A stretch of 64,000 nucleotides of DNA from Streptosporangium canum (lineage in GTDB: Bacteria; Actinomycetota; Actinomycetes; Streptosporangiales; Streptosporangiaceae), in contig NZ_FOQY01000031.1 of the NCBI RefSeq assembly GCF_900113865.1, positions 48,690 to 112,689 on the forward strand. The letters run 5' to 3'. Positions 1-7,090 of the stretch are shown piece by piece. A program made the position numbers and the translations under genes. The first letter of the stretch is position 1, and each line of letters begins with the position of its first letter. A model generated the notes under the pieces. That model made no database searches, was not told the DNA's origin, and saw nothing but the letters and a program-made list of their open reading frames with translations.

Positions 1-188
1 TCCATCGGCCGCAGGCCGCGGACCAGGGTGCCGGGGCCGACCACCGCGTGGGCGTGGCCGGTGGCCTCGCCCAGGGCCAGCACCAGGCGGCCGCGGGCGT
101 CACGCGGCGCGGACGGCGAGGTCCGGGCCGGAGCGGGCACGGTCTCCTCGGGGACGGGCACGATCAGGATGTCTCCCTGGCGGTACAT
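1..188 (-). CDS. Small conserved actinobacterial protein, 3' end outside window
   Basis: The reading frame starts at the ATG complementary to 186-188 and runs off the left edge, giving 62 visible residues that begin MYRQGDILIVPVPEE and contain GEATGHAHAVVGPG. A GAGGAG ribosome site lies about ten bases upstream. It looks like a family of short actinobacterial proteins of unknown function with an MYRQGD start and a GxxTGHAHA core; I recognise the pattern but know no assigned role. No signal peptide or membrane segment is visible. The frame is too short at the edge to have been listed as a full ORF. Confidence 0.6.
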   Translation of the reverse strand, partial: MYRQGDILIVPVPEETVPAPARTSPSAPRDARGRLVLALGEATGHAHAVVGPGTLVRGLRPM

Positions 189-275
189 CTGGCAGGCTCC
201 TCGCGTCGGGGGTCGATCGAAAACTAGCCGTCCCCACCGACATTTCTCCGCCCGAGGAGCCGGGAGCGGGGCCGG

Positions 276-881
276 TCAGGAGCTCGTTCGGGCGCCCAGT
301 CCCCGGAGCACGAACCCGCAGACGCTCTCCTCGGCCTCCTGGGGCGTCACCGTGCCGCTGAGCAGCGGCACCCGCTCCGCGCCGATGACGGCGAGGATCA
401 TGCGGGCGGCGGCGGCGACGTCGGGGGCGTGGAAGTCGTCCGAGGCCACGCCGCTGTCGATGATGCCGGTCAGGATGTCCTGCATCGGCGCGACGTGGTC
501 GGCCAGGCGCTGGTAGGCGTCGGGTCCCAGGGCCGCCGACAGGTCGGCGGGGCCGGGGTGGGGGTGGGCGAGCAGCCCGGCGAGCTGGAGCCGGACGAAC
601 GCGCGCAGCCGCTCGGCGGGGGAGGCCCGCTCGGGCAGCTCCCGCTCGTAGCTCTCGATGAAGTAGTGCGTCACCCGCTCGGTGAAGGCCAGCAGCAGCG
701 CCGCCTTGTCGGGGAAGTAGTTGTAGAGGACGGTCCGGGTGATCCCGGCCTCGCTCGCCACGTCGGTCATCGAGATGGTGTCGATGCCCTGGTCACGGGA
801 GAGGCGCGAGACCGCCTGCAGGATGCGGTCCTGCGTCTGGGCGCGGTGCTCGCCGATCGTCGGGGCCGAAATCCGGGGCAT
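276..881 (-). CDS. TetR/AcrR family transcriptional regulator
   Basis: A 201-residue TetR repressor. The N-terminal DNA-binding domain (about residues 12-60) shows the family pattern ISMTDVASEAGITRTVLYNYFPDKAALL, quoted in part as GITRTVLYNYFPDK. The C-terminal half is a helical ligand and dimer domain with no recognisable substrate signature. The frame stays open upstream, but the ATG at 881 (MPRISAPTIGEH) is the first start that gives a normal TetR length. Its target is unknown; the next gene downstream on this strand is the partial protein at the window edge. Confidence 0.85.
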   Translation of the reverse strand: MPRISAPTIGEHRAQTQDRILQAVSRLSRDQGIDTISMTDVASEAGITRTVLYNYFPDKAALLLAFTERVTHYFIESYERELPERASPAERLRAFVRLQLAGLLAHPHPGPADLSAALGPDAYQRLADHVAPMQDILTGIIDSGVASDDFHAPDVAAAARMILAVIGAERVPLLSGTVTPQEAEESVCGFVLRGLGARTSS

Positions 882-985
882 GCCCCCATGGTCGCACAGG
901 GGTGGCGCCGCGGGCCGGTGGCGGACGCGGCCCGCTGCCAGGGGCCGGGCAGTGGGTGTGGCCCGGTGCCGGGGGTGGTGCTCGG

Positions 986-1636
986 TCAGCGTTGCGGGCG
1001 GGCCGCGAGCATCGCGGCGTGCAGGGCCTCGGGCGTGGGCGCGGGAGGGAGCGGGGAGCGGGCCCGGTCCGCGCGGCAGGCGTCGAGGATCAGGGCGACC
1101 AGCCGCCGCCACGCCTCCGGAGCCGCGCAGCGGGTCGAGCCGAGCACTCCGGCGTTGGCCATCAGGATCAGCGTCAGGTCCTGACCGGTGAAGTCGGCGC
1201 GCAGGGCTCCGGCGGCCTTCGCGCGCTCGATCACCATGTCCGTCGCGGCCATCGCCCGCTCACGCGGACCCTCCAGCGACCGGGCACCGGGGAAGCAGAC
1301 CGTGAAGGCCTCGGTCACGCCCTGGTCGGTGGCCTGCATGCCGCAGATGTGCTCGACCAGCCCGTGGAATCCCTCCCAGGGATCGGCGGCCGTCACCGCC
1401 TTCTCGGCGGCGTCGGCGAACTGGGCCATCCGGTCGGCCAGGATCGCCTCGATGAGTGCCTCGCGGTCCGGGAAGCGCCGGTAGAGGGTGGCGATGTTCA
1501 CCTCGGCCCGGCGGGCTATCTCCTCCAGGGGAACCTCGAGGCCCCGCTGGCCGAAGGCGGTGCGGGCGGCCTCCAGGATGCGCTCCCGGTTGATCTCGGC
1601 GTCCTTGCGCAGGCCCCGCCGCTTGCACGATTCCAT
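986..1636 (-). CDS. TetR/AcrR family transcriptional regulator, divergent from a DoxX gene
   Basis: A 216-residue TetR regulator starting MESCKRRGLRKDAEINRERI. The helix-turn-helix is clear (PLEEIARRAEVNIATLYRRF, roughly residues 36-55), followed by a C-terminal domain of the SbtR-like type. It is transcribed away from the DoxX gene at 1727, with only about 90 bases between the two starts. That gap carries a perfect 14-base palindrome and a longer spaced dyad, so it probably represses both itself and the DoxX gene. The ligand is unknown. No clear Shine-Dalgarno site precedes the ATG. Confidence 0.85.
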   Translation of the reverse strand: MESCKRRGLRKDAEINRERILEAARTAFGQRGLEVPLEEIARRAEVNIATLYRRFPDREALIEAILADRMAQFADAAEKAVTAADPWEGFHGLVEHICGMQATDQGVTEAFTVCFPGARSLEGPRERAMAATDMVIERAKAAGALRADFTGQDLTLILMANAGVLGSTRCAAPEAWRRLVALILDACRADRARSPLPPAPTPEALHAAMLAARPQR

Positions 1637-1650
1637 AGGGGCATTCTATG

Positions 1651-1710
1651 AAGTGAAGATGTTCCTGCGTTTATGCTACGGTGGCGGCAAACGAAGGCAT
1701 GCCTTCACTT
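1651..1710. promoter_or_regulatory. Operator-like dyads in the tetR/doxX divergent promoter
   Basis: GAAGGCATGCCTTC at 1693-1706 is a perfect 14-base palindrome. AAGTGAAG at 1651-1658 is matched by CTTCACTT at 1703-1710, a second wider dyad sharing the right arm. Both lie between the divergent starts at 1636 and 1727, where a TetR operator is expected. Binding is inferred. Confidence 0.5.
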
Positions 1711-1726
1711 ATATGCGGAGTACCTC

Positions 1727-2101
1727 ATGAACGTTGTCCTCTGGATCGCGCAGGGTCTGCTCGCCGCGATGTTCCTTATCGCGGGCCTCACCAAGTCCAC
1801 CCAGCCGCGCGAGAACCTGATCGCCAGATTGGGGGGATGGGTGGAGGACTTCTCCGGCGGTCAGATCAAGGCCATCGGCATCCTTGAGGTGCTGGCCGGG
1901 GTCGGGCTGATCCTGCCCGCTCTCACCGGCATCCTGCCCGTGCTGACCCCGCTCGCCGCCGCGGGCCTGGTGATCACGATGATCGGCGCCATCGTCGTGC
2001 ACGCCCGGCGAAAGGAGTACTCGGCACTCCCGATGAACCTGGTGCTCCTCGTGCTGGCCGCCTTCGTGGCGTGGGGCCGGTTCGGGCCCCACGCCCTCTG
2101 A
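1727..2101 (+). CDS. DoxX family integral membrane protein
   Basis: A 124-residue protein with about four hydrophobic helices, beginning MNVVLWIAQGLLAAMFLIAG and containing the DoxX-type GLTKS stretch. The family includes small quinone/thiosulfate-linked or redox-stress membrane proteins, but this member's activity cannot be read from sequence. I chose the ATG at 1727 because the upstream in-frame ATG at 1673 would put soluble residues before the first helix and lies within the promoter dyads. It is divergent from the TetR gene at 986-1636 and probably controlled by it. A short hairpin follows the stop. Confidence 0.8.
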   Translation: MNVVLWIAQGLLAAMFLIAGLTKSTQPRENLIARLGGWVEDFSGGQIKAIGILEVLAGVGLILPALTGILPVLTPLAAAGLVITMIGAIVVHARRKEYSALPMNLVLLVLAAFVAWGRFGPHAL

Positions 2102-2110
2102 TGCTCCAGG

Positions 2111-2127
2111 CCCGGCGGCGCGCCGGG
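2111..2127. terminator. Short hairpin between convergent genes
   Basis: CCCGGCG and CGCCGGG form a 7-base stem with a GCG loop, between the DoxX stop and the heme oxygenase stop. There is no T-tract, as is common in this kind of genome. A bidirectional terminator is the likely role. Confidence 0.4.
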
Positions 2128-2137
2128 GCGGGGAAGG

Positions 2138-2791
2138 TCAGGCGGCGAGCTCGGCCCGCACCACCCGGCCGAGCTCGCCCAGCACCTCGGTGTTGAGCAG
2201 GTAGGCGAGCTTGGTCTCGCGGATGATCCGCTGCTTCTCGGCCTCGTCCACGGGCAGCGCGTCCAGCCGGGCGCGATACTCGTTCTTGAACCGCGGCAGG
2301 CTGCCGACCTCGTCGAACAGGTAGAAGTCGACGCCGCCGCCCGGCTGGTAGCCGTAGATCTTCTGCAGCTCCATCCGGATGAACTGCCCGCCGGACAGGT
2401 CGCCCATGTAGCGGGTGTAGTGGTGGGCGATGTAGCCGCCCGGCCAGGTCGCGACCTGGTTGATCCGGGCGACCAGCGTCCGGGTCGGCTTGGAGGGCTC
2501 GATCCTGGACTTCCAGCCGGCGCCGTAGACGGTCTCCAGGTCGCGGATCAGCGACTCCTCCCGGTAGAGCTCGGGGAAGACGAACGGCCCGGCGACCGGG
2601 TCGTCGGCGAGCGACCTGGAGGCGCCGTCGAGGGCGACGTAGGCGAAGTAGTGCTGGGCGATCAGCTCCCCGTAGGCCTCGCGGCTGAGCTGCCCGGCCA
2701 TCAGGGCCTTGAGGTAACTGTCGTCCTCGGCCGACTCGTGGTCGCCCCAGGTGGCGTTCCTGAGTACTTCGGAGAACGGCGACTCGCTCAT
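2138..2791 (-). CDS. hmuO: Biliverdin-producing heme oxygenase
   Basis: A 217-residue heme oxygenase of the HmuO/HO-1 type, which opens heme to biliverdin, Fe2+ and CO using electrons from a reductase, mainly for iron recovery. The proximal heme ligand is probably His18 in WGDHESAEDD, and the distal-helix glycine motif is GDLSGGQF at residues 130-137. Length and fold order match the family. The ATG at 2791 is preceded by GGAG; a longer in-frame extension upstream would cover the promoter dyads. The nearest partners are not heme-uptake genes, so it appears to be a stand-alone unit. Two dyads just upstream suggest regulation, possibly by iron or heme. Confidence 0.9.
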   Translation of the reverse strand: MSESPFSEVLRNATWGDHESAEDDSYLKALMAGQLSREAYGELIAQHYFAYVALDGASRSLADDPVAGPFVFPELYREESLIRDLETVYGAGWKSRIEPSKPTRTLVARINQVATWPGGYIAHHYTRYMGDLSGGQFIRMELQKIYGYQPGGGVDFYLFDEVGSLPRFKNEYRARLDALPVDEAEKQRIIRETKLAYLLNTEVLGELGRVVRAELAA

Positions 2792-2828
2792 GATCACTCC
2801 GCGTCGAATGGGCCTTTCGCGACTTTCA

Positions 2829-2884
2829 TGACACAGTGTCACAAAAGCGGATGGATCCCGTCAAGCTGATCACGACACTCTGTC
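2829..2884. promoter_or_regulatory. Two operator-like dyads upstream of heme oxygenase
   Basis: TGACACAGTGTCA at 2829-2841 is a perfect dyad about a central A. GACACTCTGTC at 2874-2884 is a related imperfect copy (GACA...TGTC), 45 bases farther upstream and overlapping the end of the neighbouring acyltransferase. Shared GACA/TGTC half-sites in tandem suggest one regulator. Its identity is unknown. Confidence 0.45.
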
Positions 2885-3979
2885 ATCAAACCGCCTCCGG
2901 GCGCGCCGGAGCAGCCAGACCGCCCCCAGCGGCGCGGCGAACACCGGCAGCCAGGCCAGCCGGTGCAGCGGCCACACCGGCTCGGTGGGCGGCGTCAGCA
3001 GGCCGGGCACGTCGCCGAAGCGCAGCGCCGCCAGGACGGTCGCGGTCAGCGCGGTCTGGTGCCACAGGAAGAGCGTCATCGCGCCCAGGTTGGCCACCGC
3101 CACCGCCGCCCACAGCCGGGGCCGCCGCATCAGCCGGGCCAGCGGCTCGCGCACCAGCAGCGCCAGCCCCACCTGGGCGACCCCGAAACAGACCACGGCC
3201 AGCGTGGGCGGGCCGAGATTGGAGATCTCCGCCCCCGCCACGCCCACCATGCTCGCCGGATACCCGAACCCGGCCACCAGCACCGCGGCCCCGGCCGCGC
3301 CGCCCGCCAGCAGCGCCGCCGCGGTCCGGCGCGAGGCGAGCGCGCCGCCTGCCCAGCCGACCCCGAGCACGTACGGCAGCAGCCACCCGGCCGCCAGGTT
3401 CACCCACTTCAGCCAGTCCGGCCCGGCTTCCCCGAACCTGAGCGCGTCCACCACGAGCACGACCGCGAACGCCGAGACGGCCACGGCGCCCGGCCGTACC
3501 CGCAGCAGCAGCGGAGTGGCCGCGCTGAGCGCGGCGAAGACCGCCAGGAACCACAGCGGCCCGACGGCCGGCAGCGCCAGCGCCCTGATCGTCCCGTACG
3601 GCATGCCGTGCAGCGCCATCCCGGCGGCGATCCCCGTCCAGACCAGCGCCAGCGGTCCCACCGGCCGCAGCAGCCGCCCCGTCCTGGCCCGCACCCAGGC
3701 CGGGTACCCGGTGGCCGAGCGCAGGCTCCGCGCCGCCGCGTAGCCGCCCACGAAGAAGAACACCGCCAGCGTCTGCAACACCCACGACAGCGGGGTGAGC
3801 GCCGGCAGGTAGGCGAGCGGGCTGGAGATGTACACCTTCCCGCCGGGCCCGTGCACCCACGTCGTGACCAGCCAGTGCCCCGCGACGACCCCGAGGATCG
3901 CCAGCGCGCGCAGCGCGTCCACCCCCCGGTCCCGGCCCGCCGGGGTGGCACTCTCGATCCGGGCGGCGGCGCTAGCCAC
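2870..3979 (-). CDS. Acyltransferase 3 family membrane protein
   Basis: A 369-residue polytopic protein of the acyltransferase-3 (OafA-like) family, which moves acyl groups onto cell-surface sugars or other acceptors. The N-terminal signature RGVDALRALAILGVVAGHW holds the conserved Arg and His, and about ten hydrophobic segments follow. The start is a GTG at 3979 that overlaps the end of the upstream hydrolase gene by eight bases, so the two are translationally coupled. The acceptor substrate is unknown. No SGNH domain is attached, so this is the short membrane-only form. Confidence 0.8.
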   Translation of the reverse strand: MASAAARIESATPAGRDRGVDALRALAILGVVAGHWLVTTWVHGPGGKVYISSPLAYLPALTPLSWVLQTLAVFFFVGGYAAARSLRSATGYPAWVRARTGRLLRPVGPLALVWTGIAAGMALHGMPYGTIRALALPAVGPLWFLAVFAALSAATPLLLRVRPGAVAVSAFAVVLVVDALRFGEAGPDWLKWVNLAAGWLLPYVLGVGWAGGALASRRTAAALLAGGAAGAAVLVAGFGYPASMVGVAGAEISNLGPPTLAVVCFGVAQVGLALLVREPLARLMRRPRLWAAVAVANLGAMTLFLWHQTALTATVLAALRFGDVPGLLTPPTEPVWPLHRLAWLPVFAAPLGAVWLLRRARRRFDDRVS

Positions 3980-4712
3980 GCGACACCTCGCCCGTCCGGC
4001 CGAGGGCGATCAGGGTGAGGTTGCGCAGGGACTCGCTGCCGGGCCTGAGATAGTCGCTGTGCCCGGCGGGCCCGGTCGCGAACAGCCGGGCGCCGAAGGA
4101 GGGGGCGGCCGGGTCGGGGCCGAAGCCGAGCGGCCCGAGCCGGAGCTTGGGCGCCTTCCGCACCCAGTCCCGGCTGCCGCTGCCGGCCCACAGCCGGGCG
4201 CCGCCCAGCGCGGACGCGTGGGGGACGCCCAGGCCGGGGCTGCCGAAGACGGCCACATCCGCGACGTCCGACCTGGGCGCGGCCATGGCGCACACGACCG
4301 ACCCGTAGCTGTGGCACAGCAGGCTGACCCGTTTGCCGCCGAGCGTCTCGGCGACGTAGCGCCGCAGTTCCACGGCGCCCCTCCTGGCGGCCCCGTCGGT
4401 CACCGCCGCGAGGCTGACGGTCCCCGGGCTGTCGTACCCGAGCCAGGCGACCACCGCCAGCCCGGCCCGGGGGTCCAGCGCCCGCGCCTCGGCCAGCACC
4501 GCCCGGGCGCCGCCCCCCGGCGTGCTGTACGGCTTGGCCCTGCCGCCGTCGAAGTTGGCGACCGTGGTGTCGGAGCCCGGGACGATGACCGCGACGTGCC
4601 CGGCCGTACGGAGATCGCCGTAGACCCTGACGATCCGGTCGCCACGGGGAGCGGGGACGATCGCATAGGTGAGCGCGGCGGCGGTGGCCACGGCGAGCAC
4701 GCGGCGGAACAT
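3972..4712 (-). CDS. Alpha/beta hydrolase (DUF1023-like), exported
   Basis: A 246-residue hydrolase with a short N-terminal hydrophobic stretch (residues 3-19) that may be a signal peptide or anchor. The nucleophile elbow is CHSYGSVV, and GSDTTVANFDGG near residue 47 matches the DUF1023 alpha/beta hydrolase family of actinobacteria. The substrate is unknown. A good AGGAGG ribosome site at 4717-4722 precedes the ATG, but four of its bases lie in the arm of a 12-base hairpin. It overlaps the acyltransferase gene and probably works with it on an acylated surface compound. Confidence 0.75.
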   Translation of the reverse strand: MFRRVLAVATAAALTYAIVPAPRGDRIVRVYGDLRTAGHVAVIVPGSDTTVANFDGGRAKPYSTPGGGARAVLAEARALDPRAGLAVVAWLGYDSPGTVSLAAVTDGAARRGAVELRRYVAETLGGKRVSLLCHSYGSVVCAMAAPRSDVADVAVFGSPGLGVPHASALGGARLWAGSGSRDWVRKAPKLRLGPLGFGPDPAAPSFGARLFATGPAGHSDYLRPGSESLRNLTLIALGRTGEVSRG

Positions 4713-4718
4713 GGAGCC

Positions 4719-4746
4719 TCCTGTCCGGTTGGGGAACCGGACAGGA
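4719..4746 (-). promoter_or_regulatory. Perfect hairpin overlapping the hydrolase ribosome site
   Basis: TCCTGTCCGGTT (4719-4730) and AACCGGACAGGA (4735-4746) form a perfect 12-base stem around a four-base loop. In the hydrolase transcript the 3' arm ends in the AGGA of the AGGAGG ribosome site. It may be a terminator for the upstream two-component genes, a DNA operator, or a structure limiting translation. Confidence 0.5.
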
Positions 4747-4842
4747 CATTAGGAATCGGGGCCTGTCGCCCACGTCATCCCCGGAGACCCATCTCGCGGG
4801 TCCCTCCCAGGGGTGAGGGAGGTTCGGCGGGGGCGGGGGCGG

Positions 4843-4961
4843 GTGGGGCAGGGGCTCACCGGCTCGGGCGGGCGGGGGTGAGAGCGGGGCCGGGGCTCAC
4901 CCGCCCAGGCGTGCGGGGTGAAGCGGGGCCGGGACTCACCCGCCCGGGCGGACCAGGCCCG
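4843..4961. repeat. Degenerate ~39-base tandem repeat across the response-regulator stop codon
   Basis: Two close copies begin at 4884 and 4923 (period 39), with a weaker third copy from about 4843. Each contains a CTCACC block; in the last copy this is the TGA stop and final codons of the response regulator gene, so the repeat has duplicated a gene's 3' end into the spacer. Confidence 0.7.
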
Positions 4962-5592
4962 TCTCATAGGCGTGGACGATCGCCTGGGCCCGGTCGCGCA
5001 GGTTCAGCTTCGCCAGGATCCGGCCCACGTGGGTCTTGACCGTCTGCTCCGACAGCACGAGCTCCTCGGCGATCTCCTGGTTGGAGCGGCCCTGGGCGAT
5101 GAGGGCGAGCACCTCGGTCTCCCGCTCGGTGATGTCGTCCAGCCGGCCGCGCGGGCGGCGCGGCCCGACGCGCGCGAACTCCGAGATCAGCCGCCTGGTC
5201 ACCGAGGGCGCGAGCAGCGCCTCCCCGGCCGCGACCACCCGGACCGCCTCGGCGAGCTGCTGGGCGGAGGCGTCCTTGAGCAGGAATCCGCTGGCCCCGG
5301 CCCGCAGCGCCTCGTACACGTAGTCGTCGAGGTCGAAGGTGGTCAGGATCAGGACCTTCGGCGGGGAGCCGTCCCCGTCCAGGATCGCCCGCGTCGCGGC
5401 CAGGCCGTCCATGACCGGCATCCGCACGTCCATCAGCACCACGTCCGGCCGCAGCTCGGCCACCCGGGCCACGGCCTCGCGGCCGTCGGCCGCCTCGCCC
5501 ACGACCTCTATGTCCGGCTGGGAGTCCAGGAACACGGTGAACCCGGTCCTGACCATGCCCTGGTCGTCGGCGATGAGCACCCGGATCGTCAT
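4936..5592 (-). CDS. NarL/LuxR-type response regulator
   Basis: A 218-residue response regulator. The receiver domain has the acidic pair Asp9/Asp10 and the phospho-acceptor Asp55 in VLMDVRMP. The C-terminal LuxR helix-turn-helix is clear (ERETEVLALIAQGRSN and LVLSEQTVKTHV). The start at 5592 overlaps the stop of the sensor kinase gene by four bases (ATGA), so kinase and regulator are translated together. The target genes are unknown; the hydrolase and acyltransferase genes follow on the same strand and are possible targets. Its 3' end is part of a tandem repeat. Confidence 0.92.
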   Translation of the reverse strand: MTIRVLIADDQGMVRTGFTVFLDSQPDIEVVGEAADGREAVARVAELRPDVVLMDVRMPVMDGLAATRAILDGDGSPPKVLILTTFDLDDYVYEALRAGASGFLLKDASAQQLAEAVRVVAAGEALLAPSVTRRLISEFARVGPRRPRGRLDDITERETEVLALIAQGRSNQEIAEELVLSEQTVKTHVGRILAKLNLRDRAQAIVHAYETGLVRPGG

Positions 5593-6881
5593 GCGTTCTC
5601 CACGATCGGAAGTATGGCGGTGACCGCGAAGCCCGTTCCCACCGGCCCGGTCCACAGCCTTCCGCCGAGCATGGAGACCCGTTCCCGCATCCCGATCAGG
5701 CCGTGCCCCGTGTGCCCCGGCTCTCCCGCGTGCTCCGGCGCGGCGGGGGAGCGGCGCCTGGCGTCGTTCTCCACGTGGATGTGCAGTTCGGCGCCGGAGC
5801 GGCTGATCCTCATCGAGACGGCCGAGCCCGGCGCGTGCCGCATGGCGTTGCTGAGCGACTCCTGCGCGATCCGGTAGGCGGACAGGCTCACCGCCGTGGG
5901 CAGCCCCATCAGGTCGCCGCCCAGCTTGAGCGTCACGGTGAGCCCGGCCGAGCGCGCGGTGCCGACGAGCTCCTCCAGGCGGCCGAGGCCCGGCTGCGGC
6001 GCGGTGTCCGCGCGCCCGTCGCCGTCCCGGAGCACGCCCACGACGCGGCGCATCTCGGTCATGGCCGCCAGCGACAGCGCGCGGATCTCTCGCAGCCCCT
6101 CCTCCAGGCGCCCGGCGTCCCCGGCCGCCTGCAGCGGCACGGCCTCCGCCTGGATGGCGATCACCGACATGTGGTGGGCGACGACGTCGTGCAGCTCCCT
6201 GGCGATCCTGGCCCTCTCCTCCAGCGTGGCCTGCGCTGTCAGGGCCCGCTCGCTGCGCCGTTCCTCCTCGGCCAGGCGCCTGGCGGCCAGCCGCCGGGCG
6301 CGCACGTTGTAGCCGAAGAGCGCGGTGACGCTCAGCAGGATCGCGGCTATGACGAGGTCGTCCCGGCTGGTGGCCGAGAGCGCCACGCAGAGCATGGAGG
6401 AGATCCACACGCCCAGGGTCGTCTCCCGGCCGCAGCGGACCGCGACGGAGTAGACGACCAGGAGGTAGGCGGCGATCCCGGCTATCGACACGGGATGTCC
6501 GCTCAGGGCGTCCATGACCGGGGCGGTGGTGAGCATTCCCGCCACGCTGATCCGCCATGCGGCGAGTGGCCAGCGATCGCGCAGCAGCAGCGGGAGGGAG
6601 CAGGCCGCGGCGGCGTAGTAGATCCGCCATTCGGGATAGGGGATGGAGAGCCCGGCGTTGCCCGACAGGAGCGAGGACAGCCCCCCGTCGTAGGTGAGCC
6701 AGGCGATCAGCAGGTTGGCCAGCACGACCAGGTCGACGGTCCGGAACGGCAGCAGTCCCAGGAACCTGGGGATCGGTATCCCCAGGCGGCGGGAGCGGGG
6801 GAACGGAGGGTCGGCGCGACCGCTGACCACCGCCAGGGTCAGCGGCCGGGTGAGCCGTACGAGACCGGCGGGCAGATTCAC
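5589..6881 (-). CDS. Membrane sensor histidine kinase, HisKA_3 (DesK/NarX) type
   Basis: A 430-residue sensor kinase. Several membrane helices lie between residues about 45 and 190, then the dimerisation helix with the phospho-acceptor His231 in RIARELHDVVAHHMSV, and a C-terminal ATPase domain with the N-box stretch ESLSNAMRHA and the G-box GHGLIGMRERV. There is no large extracytoplasmic domain, so the signal is probably sensed in or near the membrane. It is the first gene of a two-gene unit with the response regulator. The ligand is unknown. Confidence 0.92.
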   Translation of the reverse strand: MNLPAGLVRLTRPLTLAVVSGRADPPFPRSRRLGIPIPRFLGLLPFRTVDLVVLANLLIAWLTYDGGLSSLLSGNAGLSIPYPEWRIYYAAAACSLPLLLRDRWPLAAWRISVAGMLTTAPVMDALSGHPVSIAGIAAYLLVVYSVAVRCGRETTLGVWISSMLCVALSATSRDDLVIAAILLSVTALFGYNVRARRLAARRLAEEERRSERALTAQATLEERARIARELHDVVAHHMSVIAIQAEAVPLQAAGDAGRLEEGLREIRALSLAAMTEMRRVVGVLRDGDGRADTAPQPGLGRLEELVGTARSAGLTVTLKLGGDLMGLPTAVSLSAYRIAQESLSNAMRHAPGSAVSMRISRSGAELHIHVENDARRRSPAAPEHAGEPGHTGHGLIGMRERVSMLGGRLWTGPVGTGFAVTAILPIVENA

Positions 6882-7057
6882 CCGGCCAGCCTAGACAGCC
6901 GCGGCCCGGACGGCGTCACGCCCGGGAGTGACCCCCCGCCTCACACCCGGGAGGTACGGCGGGCGCGGCGGGACGTCGCCGCGAAGTGAAATTACACAAT
7001 TACGATCGCTCACAGCGAACACGCTCAACCTCGGGAACATTTCACGGCTCCCATTAA

Positions 7058-7076
7058 TTGAGTCCATGTAACTCAA
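7058..7076 (+). promoter_or_regulatory. HAIR element (HspR operator) upstream of lon
   Basis: TTGAGT, seven bases, ACTCAA: the core of the HspR-associated inverted repeat (CTTGAGT-N7-ACTCAAG). It ends 14 bases before the lon start. HspR control of lon is established in Streptomyces, so this is most likely a heat-shock repressor site. The only missing bases are the outermost C and G. Confidence 0.85.
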
Positions 7077-7090
7077 CCTTTGGAGTTCAA

